This document shows positions 36,373 through 46,032 of a stretch of 64,000 bases of DNA, piece after piece. The notes under the pieces were generated by a model, which had not been told where the DNA came from, made no database searches, and saw only the letters and a list, made by a program, of their open reading frames with translations. The stretch comes from Terriglobia bacterium (GTDB taxonomy: Bacteria; Acidobacteriota; Thermoanaerobaculia; Thermoanaerobaculales; Thermoanaerobaculaceae). The position numbers and the translations under genes are program-made. The DNA lies in contig JAIQFQ010000001.1 of NCBI GenBank assembly GCA_020073245.1, forward strand, positions 604,001-668,000, read 5' to 3'. How positions within the stretch are numbered: the first letter of the stretch is position 1; the number at the start of each line of letters is the position of its first letter.

Positions 36373-36990
36373 TTATCCCACCGTGATCTTGAACTTGCAG
36401 CGAGCGCCGCCGTACAGGACCGAGTCGAGCAGCTCCACCTTCACGGGGCGGCCGAACTTCTGCTCGTGCATCTCCTTCACGTACCCGATCGAGCACTGGC
36501 AGTAGGTGCGTGAGAGCCCCGCGGGCTTCGACTCCACCATCGGGCACAGGCAGACGCGTTCCGGCGAGGCGCTGCCTGTCTCCGCGCTCGAGTCGTACTG
36601 GAAGTAGATCACGTTGCCCTCCACCCGGAGTGAGCTGTCAGGGGGACGCGCTTTGACCTTCTCCGCCCACGCCTCGAACGCCACCGGTGTGATCTTCCGG
36701 TTCTCGGAGGCGAGCCACTCCCGCAGGCACGTCCTGCCGTTCGCCATCATCACCTTCGTGCGGATCTCTCGGTCGAGCGTCTCGTCGAGCACGTTCATGA
36801 AGCGTCGGACCCAGAGATCGGAGTACTCCATGCGCTTGACCGCGCGCGCCGCGGTGCCCGCACCAGGCGCCGTGTCCGTGCCCTCATCGGCCAGCAGGCG
36901 CGACGCGCCGAGCGCACAGAGGCACCCGGCTAGCCCGAGCCTCCCCGCCGACGCGAACAACTCCTTGCGATCTAAAGCCTTCTCGCTCAT
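36373..36990 (-). CDS. Cys-rich protein of unknown function with leader-like N-terminus
   Basis: A 205-residue protein of unknown function. The N-terminus (MSEKALDRKELFASAGRLGL, then AGCLCALGASRLL) looks like a Tat or lipoprotein-type leader: a charged start with a hydrophobic core, but without a clean twin-arginine. The C-terminal third has VCLCPMVE and YCQCSIGYV, two Cys-x-Cys pairs that could bind a metal, followed by strands PVKVELLDSVLYGG. No family is recognised. ATG at 36990 preceded by GGAGGGAACA. It follows tsaD by 72 bases on the same strand. Confidence 0.75.
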   Translation of the reverse strand: MSEKALDRKELFASAGRLGLAGCLCALGASRLLADEGTDTAPGAGTAARAVKRMEYSDLWVRRFMNVLDETLDREIRTKVMMANGRTCLREWLASENRKITPVAFEAWAEKVKARPPDSSLRVEGNVIYFQYDSSAETGSASPERVCLCPMVESKPAGLSRTYCQCSIGYVKEMHEQKFGRPVKVELLDSVLYGGARCKFKITVG

Positions 36991-37062
36991 TGTTCCCTCC
37001 GCGGGCAGTCCTGGTCCCACCTGTTCTGATACGTAGGAGCTGCGCCGTGGTTGCGGCCGGTG

Positions 37063-38142
37063 CTAGAGCCGGGGAAACGCCGGCTTGCCGCCTGGGCCGC
37101 CCGTCGTCTTCCACGGCGCACGGGGGTAGGCGACAAGGGCGCGGGGGTCGTCCAGTTCACTGCGCTCCGCGCGCAACTGTCCGGCGCGGGCGATCATCGC
37201 CGCGTTGTCGGTGGTGAGGGCAACGGGAGGGAGTAGGACCTCGATCCCACGCTCGGATCCCCAGGAGGTGAGCCGCGCGCGCACCTCACGGTTGCCGGCC
37301 ACGCCTCCGGACGCGGCAATCACCTTCGGCCGGTGGCGGGCAACGAGCTCATCGAGCGGAGCGATGAGCCAGTCCACGATCGTCCGTTGGAACGAGGCCA
37401 GCAGGTCGAGAACCGCCTCCGGTGGGTGGCGGGGATCGCCAAGGGGAAGCGCGGCCAGCCCCTGGGCGGCACGGATCACCATCGTCTTAAGACCCGAGAA
37501 CGAGAAATCGAGGGCCCCCGCCGGGTCCTTGATGCGCGGCGGGGTGAAGGAGAACGCCGACGGGTCGCCGAGGTCCGCCAGCCGATCCACGATCGGGCCG
37601 CCCGGGTACCCGAGGCCGAGGGCGGCGGCCACCTTGTCGAACACCTCGCCGGCAGCGTCGTCCCTGGTCCGGTTCAGCGGGCGAGCCACGCCACCATCGA
37701 GGAGGAAATACGATGAGTGCCCTCCGGAGATGACGAGCGTGAGCACGGCGTCAGGGACCTCGCGCGCCGGGGTTCCGTCCAGGCGGAGGAACGGCGACAC
37801 GAGGTGTCCCTCCAGGTGGTCCACCCCGGCAAGGGGCAGCTTGCGCGCCCAGGCGTACGCCGATGCGAAACACGTCCCGACCAGGAGCGATCCGATCAGT
37901 CCCGGCCCGCGGGTTACCGAGAGCAGCTCGACGTCGCCGAGCCCCACCTGGCGGTCCGCCTCCGCGAGGAGGCGCGGCAACGCCTCGAGGTGGTGCCGGG
38001 CGGCCAGTTCCGGCACGACACCGAGGTAGGGGGCGTGGGCCGCGACCTGAGACGAGATCAAGTTGATTCGGATGCGGCCGTCGCTCTCGAGTACCGCTAC
38101 GGCGGTCTCGTCGCAGGAGGTCTCGATCCCCAGGGTCTTCAC
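37063..38142 (-). CDS. tsaD: tRNA N6-adenosine threonylcarbamoyltransferase TsaD
   Basis: A 359-residue ASKHA-type enzyme that transfers threonylcarbamoyl from TC-AMP to A37 of ANN-decoding tRNAs, with TsaB, TsaE and TsaC elsewhere. It starts LGIETSCDETAVA (4-16). The metal-binding histidines lie in HLEGH (His109, His113), and SGGHSSYFLL (about 137) and GGVAGNREVRARL (near 280) follow family order. The GTG start overlaps the mtnA stop (GTGA). The Gly/Pro-rich tail (after PWKTTGGPGGKPAF) is short. Essential in most bacteria. Confidence 0.96.
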   Translation of the reverse strand: MKTLGIETSCDETAVAVLESDGRIRINLISSQVAAHAPYLGVVPELAARHHLEALPRLLAEADRQVGLGDVELLSVTRGPGLIGSLLVGTCFASAYAWARKLPLAGVDHLEGHLVSPFLRLDGTPAREVPDAVLTLVISGGHSSYFLLDGGVARPLNRTRDDAAGEVFDKVAAALGLGYPGGPIVDRLADLGDPSAFSFTPPRIKDPAGALDFSFSGLKTMVIRAAQGLAALPLGDPRHPPEAVLDLLASFQRTIVDWLIAPLDELVARHRPKVIAASGGVAGNREVRARLTSWGSERGIEVLLPPVALTTDNAAMIARAGQLRAERSELDDPRALVAYPRAPWKTTGGPGGKPAFPRL

Positions 38143-39164
38143 GGGGCGATCTCTCGGACCGTCGCCTCGTTCACCGGGCGGGCGACTCCGCGCTCGGACA
38201 CGATCGCGGTGATCAACTGCGGGGGTGTGACATCGAACGCAGGGTTGTAGACCGTCACTCCTTCGGGGGCGAGGGCCCTGCGCCCCAGCCGCACGACCTC
38301 GTCCGCGCTTCGCAACTCGATCGTGATCTCTGCACCGGTGGGGCAGGCGAGGTCGAAGGTGGTGGTCGGTGCGACGACAACGAAAGGCACGCCGTGACGG
38401 GCGGCCGCGAGCGCCAGGGCGTACGTCCCGACCTTGTTCGCGATCGAGCCGTCGGCAGCAACACGATCCGCTCCGAGAACAACCCCCGCGACCGCACCGC
38501 TCGCCATCAGCGAAGCGGCGGCCGAATCCGGCAGCAGAGTGACGGGGATCCCATCGCGAGTCGCCTCCCATGCGGTCAGGCGTGCGCCTTGCAGCACGGG
38601 ACGCGCCTCGCAGGCGTACAGGCGCTCGAGCCGCCCTTGGGCGTGCACGCCGCGGACGACGCCGAGCGCGGAGCCGATCCCTCCGGTCGCGAGCGCGCCA
38701 GCGTTGCAGTGGGTCAGAAGAGCCACTCCCTCACCGGGAAACAGCGCGGCCCCGTGGAGCGCCATCGCCAGGCACGCGGCCGCGTCCGCGGCATGGAGGC
38801 CTCGCGCGGCCGCGAGAGCGCGCTCGAAACGCTCGGCGGACGGGGCCGTCTCGATCGCTACCAGGACGTGCCCCACCGCGCGGGCGAGGTCGGCTCCGGT
38901 CGGCCGCGCCGTGGCAAGCCGGCGCGCCGCCCGCCGGAGGTGCGGGAGGTCCGGGTTTCGGCGCGCCTCCACAGCGAGCGCGTACGCGCCGGCGATCCCG
39001 ATCGCCGGCGCTCCCCGGACCACGAGTGTCCGGATCGCGCGGGTGCCCGCCGCCGCTCCGCCGATGGAGATCCACCGTTCGCGTTGCGGCAACAAGCGCT
39101 GGTCGAGCAACTCGAGGCCGTCCCGCCAGCGCAGCGCCGACACGGTGGTGGTCGGTTCGGCCAT
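38139..39164 (-). CDS. mtnA: S-methyl-5-thioribose-1-phosphate isomerase
   Basis: A 341-residue enzyme of the methionine salvage pathway that converts methylthioribose-1-phosphate to methylthioribulose-1-phosphate. Catalytic residues are visible: Cys153 in LTHCNAGALAT and Asp233 in GADRVAADG, each in full family context. TRAIRTLVVRGAPAIG (41-56) is the substrate-phosphate region. ATG at 39164 lies just before the gap promoter on the other strand. It forms an operon with tsaD (4-base overlap). Confidence 0.95.
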   Translation of the reverse strand: MAEPTTTVSALRWRDGLELLDQRLLPQRERWISIGGAAAGTRAIRTLVVRGAPAIGIAGAYALAVEARRNPDLPHLRRAARRLATARPTGADLARAVGHVLVAIETAPSAERFERALAAARGLHAADAAACLAMALHGAALFPGEGVALLTHCNAGALATGGIGSALGVVRGVHAQGRLERLYACEARPVLQGARLTAWEATRDGIPVTLLPDSAAASLMASGAVAGVVLGADRVAADGSIANKVGTYALALAAARHGVPFVVVAPTTTFDLACPTGAEITIELRSADEVVRLGRRALAPEGVTVYNPAFDVTPPQLITAIVSERGVARPVNEATVREIAP

Positions 39165-39188
39165 GCCACGCGATGGTACCTCATGGCG

Positions 39189-39218
39189 TTGCCGCCGCAG
39201 CGCGGGCCTCGGTATACT
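39189..39218 (+). promoter_or_regulatory. Probable promoter of the gap-pgk-tpiA-secG operon
   Basis: TTGCCG (39189-39194) and TATACT (39213-39218) are separated by 18 bases, ending 23 bases before the gap start codon. It lies in the short gap divergent to mtnA. Confidence 0.5.
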
Positions 39219-39241
39219 TCCTCGATCGAAAGGGAGGATGT

Positions 39242-40240
<999 letters not shown>

Positions 40241-40250
40241 GGAGGACGCC

Positions 40251-41432
40251 ATGGCCCTGCGCTCGATGGACACCCTCAACGTCGAGGGGCGGAGGGTGTT
40301 GCTCCGCCTCGACCTGAACGTCCCGCTCAAAGACGGCAAGGTCGGAGACGAGACCCGCATCCGGGAGGCGGCGCCCACGGTGCGAACGCTTGCCGAGCGC
40401 GGTGCGGTCGTGATCGCGTGCTCCCACCTGGGACGTGCGAAGGGGAAGCCGGACCCGACGCTCTCGCTCGCCCCGGTGGCGCCGATCCTGGCGCGACTGG
40501 CCGACCGCCCCGTCCTCTTCGTACCCGACACGGTGGGCGACGGCGCCAAGCAGGCGGTCGCGGCTGCAAAGCCAGGGGACGTGCTGCTGCTCGAGAACCT
40601 GCGCTTCGAGGCGGGCGAGGAGAAGAACGACCCGGCGTTCTGCGCACGGCTCGCGGCGCTTGCCGACGTGTACGTCAACGACGCCTTCGGCACGGCGCAT
40701 CGCGCCCACGCGTCCACCGCCGGCGTCGCAAAGCTCTTCAAGGACCGTGCTGCCGGCCCTCTGATGGCGCGGGAGATCGCCGCGCTCTCGAAGGTTCGCG
40801 ACCACCCGGATCGCCCGTTCGTTGCAGTGGTCGGCGGCGCCAAAATCTCGGGCAAGCTCGAGACGCTGCAGTCGCTCGCCCGGCGCGCGGATACGGTGAT
40901 CCTGGTCGGCGGGATGGCCAACACCTTCCTGCTCGCCCAGGGCGCGGCGGTCGGGAAGTCGTTGGTCGAGGCGGAGCTTGTCCCGATGGCCAAGGAGATC
41001 CTTGCGGCCGCGACAGGCCGGGGCGCATCCGTTGTCCTCCCGACCGATGCGGTCGTCGCACCCGGTCCGGACGCTCCCGGCCGGACGGTGTCGGCATCCG
41101 CGGTCGGTCCGGACGAGATGATCCTCGATATCGGACCCGAGACAAGGCAACGCATCGCCTCCATCCTGGCCAAGGCCGGAACGGTCTTCTGGAACGGTCC
41201 GGCGGGTGTGTTCGAGAAGCCTGCGTTTGCCGCCGGGACCCTGGCGATCGCTCAGGCGATGGCCGCGAGTCCGGCGTTCACGGTGGTCGGAGGAGGCGAG
41301 AGCGTTGCGGCCGTTCAGCAGGCCGGCGTCGCCGGCAAGCTCTCCCACGTTTCGACCGGCGGGGGCGCATCCCTCGAGTTCCTCGCCGGCGACGTGCTTC
41401 CGGGGGTCACTGTCCTCGAAGGGGGCGCATGA
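40251..41432 (+). CDS. pgk: Phosphoglycerate kinase
   Basis: A 393-residue enzyme with the expected motifs: RLDLNVPL (near 20), SHLGRAKGKPDP (63-74), NDAFGTAHRAHAST (143-156) and GGGESVAAVQ near the C-terminus. It makes ATP and 3-phosphoglycerate from 1,3-bisphosphoglycerate. ATG at 40251 with GGAGG in the 10-base gap after gap. The stop overlaps the tpiA start (ATGA). 3-Phosphoglycerate is also the acceptor for GpgS at 25.6 kb. Confidence 0.97.
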   Translation: MALRSMDTLNVEGRRVLLRLDLNVPLKDGKVGDETRIREAAPTVRTLAERGAVVIACSHLGRAKGKPDPTLSLAPVAPILARLADRPVLFVPDTVGDGAKQAVAAAKPGDVLLLENLRFEAGEEKNDPAFCARLAALADVYVNDAFGTAHRAHASTAGVAKLFKDRAAGPLMAREIAALSKVRDHPDRPFVAVVGGAKISGKLETLQSLARRADTVILVGGMANTFLLAQGAAVGKSLVEAELVPMAKEILAAATGRGASVVLPTDAVVAPGPDAPGRTVSASAVGPDEMILDIGPETRQRIASILAKAGTVFWNGPAGVFEKPAFAAGTLAIAQAMAASPAFTVVGGGESVAAVQQAGVAGKLSHVSTGGGASLEFLAGDVLPGVTVLEGGA

Positions 41433-42196
41433 GGCGCCGCTCGCTGATCGTCGCCAACTGGAAGATGCACGGCACCGTCGCGTCCGTGCAGTCCTACCTC
41501 GAGACAATGGTGGCCCGAGCGATGCCAACCGGGCCCGAGGTCGTGATCTGCCCACCGTTCACGCTGCTGCCGGCCGCCGTGCTGATCGCAACCGGCTCCG
41601 AGGTTGTAATCGGCGCTCAGAATTGCCACTGGGAGGACAAGGGGGCATTCACAGGCGAGGTGGCGCCCACGATGCTCGTCGATCTTGGGGTGCGCTGGGT
41701 GATCGTCGGCCACTCGGAGCGACGCCAGTACTTCGGCGAGTCCGACCAGACGGCCGCCGCCAGGTCGCAGGCGGCCCAGCGGGCGGGTCTGGACGTCATC
41801 TTCTGCCTCGGAGAAACCCTCGAGCAGCGCGAAACCGGGGAGACGATGACCGTTCTCGAACGGCAGAGCGCCGTGCTCGCAGGGCTGGATCCGGCGCGCC
41901 TCGCGGTTGCGTACGAGCCGGTGTGGGCGATCGGGACCGGTCGAACCGCGACGACGGTCCAGGCGCAGGAAGCGCATGCGGCACTCCGCCGCCGTCTCGC
42001 GGGGCTTCTGGGGACCGAAGCCGCGGCCGCTTTGAGGATCCTGTACGGAGGCAGCGTCAAACCCGACAACGCCGCAGCGCTCCTCGCCCAACCTGATGTC
42101 GACGGCGCCCTGGTCGGTGGAGCAAGCCTTGACGTGGAAGGGTTTTGCGCTATCATCCACGCTGCTCCCGGCGGAGGCCGAGGGGCAGGGGAGTGA
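41429..42196 (+). CDS. tpiA: Triose-phosphate isomerase
   Basis: A 255-residue TIM barrel. NWKMH (10-14) carries Asn10 and Lys12, His95 is in VGHSERR, and Glu163 in AYEPVWAIGTG is the catalytic base. ILYGGSVKPDN near 210 is the phosphate-binding end. The reading overlaps pgk by 4 bases. The C-terminal tail is slightly longer than usual (IIHAAPGGGRGAGE), because its last codons run up to the secG start region. Confidence 0.97.
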   Translation: MRRRSLIVANWKMHGTVASVQSYLETMVARAMPTGPEVVICPPFTLLPAAVLIATGSEVVIGAQNCHWEDKGAFTGEVAPTMLVDLGVRWVIVGHSERRQYFGESDQTAAARSQAAQRAGLDVIFCLGETLEQRETGETMTVLERQSAVLAGLDPARLAVAYEPVWAIGTGRTATTVQAQEAHAALRRRLAGLLGTEAAAALRILYGGSVKPDNAAALLAQPDVDGALVGGASLDVEGFCAIIHAAPGGGRGAGE

Positions 42197-42203
42197 GCAT
42201 CTC

Positions 42204-42608
42204 GTGTATACCCTTCTGATCATCCTCTTCATCGTTGTCTGCCTGTTCCTGATCATGGTCGTGCTGCTCCAGCAGGGGAAGGGGGCGGACGTTGCGGCGG
42301 CGTTCGGCGGCGCCTCCTCGCAGGCCTCGTTCGGGCCTCGCGGCACGGCAACGCTCATGCACAAGCTCACGACCGGCTCCTTCGTCCTCTTCGTCGCGCT
42401 GTGTATCGGGCTTTCGGTGCTGACTGCCCGAAGGGGCCGGTCGGTAACCGCGGGCATCAAGGGCAAGGCTGCGGCAACCTCTCCGGCACCTGCCCCCGCG
42501 AAGCCGGCGGGACCGGCAACCGGCCAAGCACCGGCGCCGGCGGCCCAGCCACCTGCGCAAGGTTCCTCGCAGAGCGCTCCCCAGGCGCCGGCACCGCCGA
42601 AGAAGTGA
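42204..42608 (+). CDS. secG: SecG translocase subunit
   Basis: A 134-residue SecG-type protein with two transmembrane helices (LLIILFIVVCLFLIMVVLL, then a second around 48-70) separated by the family loop VLLQQGKGADVAAAFGGASS. The long Pro/Ala-rich tail (about 80-134) is unusually extended. It strengthens the SecYEG channel during export. The start is GTG at 42204 with GGGAG about 10 bases upstream. The upstream in-frame part overlaps tpiA and was excluded. The order gap-pgk-tpiA-secG is common in many bacterial phyla. Confidence 0.9.
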   Translation: MYTLLIILFIVVCLFLIMVVLLQQGKGADVAAAFGGASSQASFGPRGTATLMHKLTTGSFVLFVALCIGLSVLTARRGRSVTAGIKGKAAATSPAPAPAKPAGPATGQAPAPAAQPPAQGSSQSAPQAPAPPKK

Positions 42609-42635
42609 GCGACCAGGGGTGAATGCGATGTACGG

Positions 42636-42720
<85 letters not shown>

Positions 42721-42727
42721 TCGATTC

Positions 42728-42841
42728 GTTCGCGGGGGGGCACGTCGGCCCCCCAGATTCTTAGGACCCCTTCTTCTCCGCGCCTCGCGCCCCCCCGAGC
42801 CCCCCGCGCTCCGCGGGAGTGAATCCCGCTCCGCGCCACCT
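42728..42841. repeat. GC-rich tandem repeat unit 1 of 3 (114 bp)
   Basis: The unit begins GTTCGCGGGGG. It contains two dyads, a G-run facing a C-run around ACGTC and the hairpin GCGGGA-GTGAA-TCCCGC at 42813-42829. It is directly followed by unit 2. Confidence 0.85.
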
Positions 42842-42944
42842 GTTCGCGGGGGGCACGTCGGCCCCCCAGATTCTTAGGACCCCTTCTTCTCCGCGCCCCG
42901 CACCCCCCGCGCTCCGCGGGAGTGAATCCCGCTCCGCGCCACCT
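42842..42944. repeat. GC-rich tandem repeat unit 2 of 3 (103 bp)
   Basis: Nearly identical to unit 1, with a shorter C-run in the middle that accounts for the 11-base difference. Confidence 0.85.
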
Positions 42945-43054
42945 GTTCGCGGGGGGGCACGTCGGCCCCCCAGGTTCTTAGGACCCCTTCTTCTCCGCGC
43001 CTCGCGCCCCCCCGCACCCCCCGCGCTCCGCGGGAGTGAATCCCGCTCCGCGCC
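42945..43054. repeat. GC-rich tandem repeat unit 3 of 3 (110 bp)
   Basis: Nearly identical to units 1 and 2 (GGTTCTTAGG in place of GATTCTTAGG is one difference). It ends at CGCGCC before a divergent C-rich stretch. Confidence 0.85.
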
Positions 43055-43438
43055 TTGACGCACCCCCACCCGCACTTCGGCCCCCCCCTTTCCATCCCCC
43101 GCCTCGCGCCCTCTATCCTGCTGGCGGGGCCCGCGGCCACTCCTCCCGCCCACCCGGCCGCTCTTGACCCCCCACGCCCCCCGCTCGCGGGAGGCGACCT
43201 CCCGCTCGCCCGCCCCCGCGCTCAGCACAACCGAATTGCACGTCGCGCTTTACGCCTCTCGCAGGGCACTTCGGCCCCCCCTTCCCATCCCCCGCCTCGC
43301 GGTTTCCGGGGACAACCGGCCGAGATGTGATCCAGGTCAACTCTTCCCGTGGCTCGAAGCCTGTACAATGAGAGGCCGCAACGTGCAGATCGGGAATCGG
43401 ACCCTGTCTGCTAGGCTTTGCGGGGTAAGGGGGTTGCC
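43055..43438. repeat. Noncoding GC-rich region with related hairpin and a duplicated 36-37 bp segment
   Basis: A perfect 8-bp hairpin (GCGGGAGG-CGA-CCTCCCGC, 43187-43205) sits in a context like the repeat units and may be a diverged fourth copy. The segment starting GCACTTCGGCCCC occurs at 43072-43108 and again at 43266-43301. A TACAAT -10-like box at 43374-43379 probably belongs to the following secreted-protein gene. I see no gene here. Frames on the opposite strand through 42.76-43.23 kb are low-complexity products of the repeats. Confidence 0.6.
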
Positions 43439-44650
43439 ATGAAAAAAGCGCTCATCGCCACGGTGTGCATCGCGCTAACGGCGGGGACAGCACTCGCGAC
43501 AGTGCCTGTGACGGACCAGTTCCTTCCCGCTCTGGGTCACGCACTCGGACAGCTAGATCCGATCACGAGCACACGACCCCATTGGCAGGGTGATGTGTGG
43601 ATCTTCAACCCGTCGACCACTCAGTCCGCGACCGTGACCATCTACCTGCTGCTCCGTCAGGCGAATCCCAACCCCACCTCTCAGGTGGTCACCGTGGGGT
43701 CCGGCGACACGGTGTATTTGCCCGACGTGATCCTGGGCACCTTCGGAAACAACAATCTCTTCGCCGGCTTGCGTTTCGTATCCACCATCCCGGTGCTCGT
43801 TACAGGTGAGAGCTACGATGCGAACGCCACCATCGTGAACAAACCGACGGGAACGACCGGCCAGTTCTTCGCCGCGCTCCCGGCCGGCATCGCGCTCGGT
43901 GTGGGCGACAGCTCCGACCTGCCAGGGTTCGACCAGGACGGCATCAATACCGCGGGTCTTTTCCGTTCCAACCTCGCGGTGGTCGAGACGACCGGCAACC
44001 CCGTCAGTTACACCGTTTCCGTCTACAACGGTTCCGGCACGCTCGTGGGATCCAAGTCCTACAGCCTGGGGGTGCTCGAGGTCGGCCAGATCAACAACGT
44101 GATTACAGACGTTACGGGAAGCACTGCCTCCAATGAACGAGTCCACATCGCCGTCACTGGAGGCACCGGCAGGCTCGTCGCGGTCGGTTCCCGCGTCGAC
44201 AACCGGACCAACGACCCCTCGACGATCGACATGGTCAACATCCACAACTGGGGCCGGTTCGAGGGGATCGTGGAGGATCCTACGGGACAGCTGTCCGTCG
44301 GCGGTGGCATCCAGCTGCAGATCAGCAACCAGGTGCTGACCTCGTACGACGCCGGGACGGTCCTCTGCGGAGGTTCCACGACTGCCGACGTCTCACCCGA
44401 TAGCACCCCCACCAACATTCCGATCGCCGCGAACCACACCTTCTCGTTCCAAGTGATCATTCCGTACACTGACGGCCAAACCACGCTCTTCACGACCACC
44501 TGGACGCTCAGCGGGGCACGGGCCTTTGACGGCATCTGGAGCGGAACCTTGTCCGGCACGACGACCGGCGGCACCGGTTTGAATGCGAGCTGCAACGGTG
44601 TCGTCACGAGCAACTGGCGCGCGGCCTGGACGGGTACCGGTACCTCGTAG
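43439..44650 (+). CDS. Secreted beta-rich protein, paralog A
   Basis: A 403-residue exported protein of unknown function. The signal peptide is MKKALIATVCIALTAGTALA. The mature part is almost entirely beta strand with Ser/Thr/Gly/Asn-rich sequence. Landmarks shared with the next gene are DVWIFNPS, ATVTIYLLLRQANPNPTSQV, GGTGRLVAVGSRVDNRTNDP and DQDGINTAG. The C-terminal ~100 residues form a second, different domain (VGGGIQLQISNQ...). There is no transmembrane anchor or sorting signal, so it is likely secreted or periplasmic. The ATG at 43439 follows the G-rich stretch GGGGTAAGGGGG. Confidence 0.8.
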   Translation: MKKALIATVCIALTAGTALATVPVTDQFLPALGHALGQLDPITSTRPHWQGDVWIFNPSTTQSATVTIYLLLRQANPNPTSQVVTVGSGDTVYLPDVILGTFGNNNLFAGLRFVSTIPVLVTGESYDANATIVNKPTGTTGQFFAALPAGIALGVGDSSDLPGFDQDGINTAGLFRSNLAVVETTGNPVSYTVSVYNGSGTLVGSKSYSLGVLEVGQINNVITDVTGSTASNERVHIAVTGGTGRLVAVGSRVDNRTNDPSTIDMVNIHNWGRFEGIVEDPTGQLSVGGGIQLQISNQVLTSYDAGTVLCGGSTTADVSPDSTPTNIPIAANHTFSFQVIIPYTDGQTTLFTTTWTLSGARAFDGIWSGTLSGTTTGGTGLNASCNGVVTSNWRAAWTGTGTS

Positions 44651-44779
44651 GAAGTCGCACCGGGAAAGGGGCTGTGGGGTGGGCGGCGCGCCGGAAACGA
44701 GCTTGAGGCGCCCGCGGGGCGGCGACGCCCGGCGGGCGTTTCTGCGCGAACGGGAGAAGCCCTTCAGGAGGGAGACACC

Positions 44780-45952
44780 GTGAGGAGGACGCTTCTGATG
44801 CTGTGGTGTCTGGTGATGGCCGGAAGCAGCCTGGCCGTGACGCCCGGCACCGATCTGTTCGTTCCGGCGGTGGCGCATGGAACTGGCTACAACCAAGCTC
44901 AGTGGCGCGCCGATGTCTGGATCTTCAACCCCTCCGACACCGCTACCGCCACGGTGACGATCTACCTGCTCCTTCGCCAGCCCAACCCCAACCCCACCCG
45001 GCAGGTGGTCACGGTGAACCCAGGCGAGTCCATGTACTTCAAGGATATAGTCGGCGTCGGCCTCTTTCAGCAAACCGACGCCTCAGGAGGCCTCCGCATC
45101 ACCTCGAACATCCCGGTGCTGGTGACCGCCGAAAGCTACAACAACAACGTCACCACGTCGCTCGGGACCGGAACCTCCGGCCAGTTCTTCGGCGGTGTCC
45201 CGGCTGGTCTCTCCGTAGGGGCCAACGACGCGACCGACGTCATCGGCCTCGATCAAGACGGCGTCAACACGAGCGGGAAGTTCCGCTCGAACCTTGCCCT
45301 CGTCGAGACCACCGGAGCAGCGGTCGACTTCGTGCTTGACCGCTATGACCCCGACGGCACCCTCCTCGGCAGTTGGGCATGCGACGGCACAAACAGCTCG
45401 TGTGCACCGCTGGGCCCTTGGGAGGTCCGGCAGTTCAACCTCGTGCTCTCCAACTTCACCCCCGGCACCGGCACCAATCAGCGCATTCGCGTCCGGGTCC
45501 CAAGCGGTGCCGGCCGGCTCATCGCCGTCGGTTCCCGCGTCGACAACGCCACCACCGACCCTTCCACGATCGAGATGTCCGGCGGCGGCCGCGTGGGGAC
45601 GTACCTGTGCAAGCTCGAGAGGAGCGACTACGAGGCGCCACTCACCCTGACGGTGGACCAAGGTGCGGTGACGGCGCTCGACGCGACGATTCTGTTCACG
45701 GACGCGGACGTGCCCTCATGCGGCGGTCAGATCATGCGCCTCACCGGACCCCTACAGCAGCCGGTTCTGTACGACGATCAAGGGAGCTTCGGCTTGACGG
45801 TCGGCGACGTCGGTCTCGGCGTGACGTTGCAGGTGAACGGAACGATCACCACGACGGGTTCAGTGGCGGGAAACGCGACAGTCACCCTCACGGGCGTCCC
45901 CGGATGCAACGGGAGCAAGGCCTGGCCGTTCGTGGGAGTGAAGCTGCAGTAG
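44780..45952 (+). CDS. Secreted beta-rich protein, paralog B
   Basis: A 390-residue protein related to the preceding gene. The signal peptide is MRRTLLMLWCLVMAGSSLA. Shared segments are ADVWIFNPSDT, ATVTIYLLLRQPNPNPTRQV, SNIPVLVTAESYNNN, DQDGVNTSGKFRSNLALVETTG and AGRLIAVGSRVDNATTDPST. The middle has an extra Cys pair (WACDGTNSSCAPLGPWEV). The final ~110 residues form a different domain, with YLCKLERSDYEAPLTLTV and a C-terminal PFVGVKLQ. The start is GTG at 44780 with GGAGG upstream. The two genes are tandem, 129 bases apart, and most likely arose by duplication; function unknown. Confidence 0.8.
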   Translation: MRRTLLMLWCLVMAGSSLAVTPGTDLFVPAVAHGTGYNQAQWRADVWIFNPSDTATATVTIYLLLRQPNPNPTRQVVTVNPGESMYFKDIVGVGLFQQTDASGGLRITSNIPVLVTAESYNNNVTTSLGTGTSGQFFGGVPAGLSVGANDATDVIGLDQDGVNTSGKFRSNLALVETTGAAVDFVLDRYDPDGTLLGSWACDGTNSSCAPLGPWEVRQFNLVLSNFTPGTGTNQRIRVRVPSGAGRLIAVGSRVDNATTDPSTIEMSGGGRVGTYLCKLERSDYEAPLTLTVDQGAVTALDATILFTDADVPSCGGQIMRLTGPLQQPVLYDDQGSFGLTVGDVGLGVTLQVNGTITTTGSVAGNATVTLTGVPGCNGSKAWPFVGVKLQ

Positions 45953-45980
45953 ACTTGGTCGGCCCAACGCACGGGATACG

Positions 45981-46006
45981 AAGGGCGGCCGGCTCGGGCC
46001 GCCCTT
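45981..46006. terminator. Bidirectional terminator hairpin
   Basis: A perfect 10-bp stem AAGGGCGGCC/GGCCGCCCTT with a 6-base loop lies between the convergent secreted paralog B (plus) and RDD gene (minus). Confidence 0.6.
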
Positions 46007-46032
46007 GTGATTGTCCACCGTCGGGTCGTGAC

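Noticed and set aside
42728-43054. Repeat array considered as a CRISPR
   Set aside because: Units are 103-114 bp, adjacent, with no short repeats separated by unique spacers, and no cas genes nearby.
42761-43228. Minus-strand frame through the GC-rich repeats as a protein
   Set aside because: Sequence is repetitive and low-complexity, has no ribosome site, and changes with the length of C-runs.
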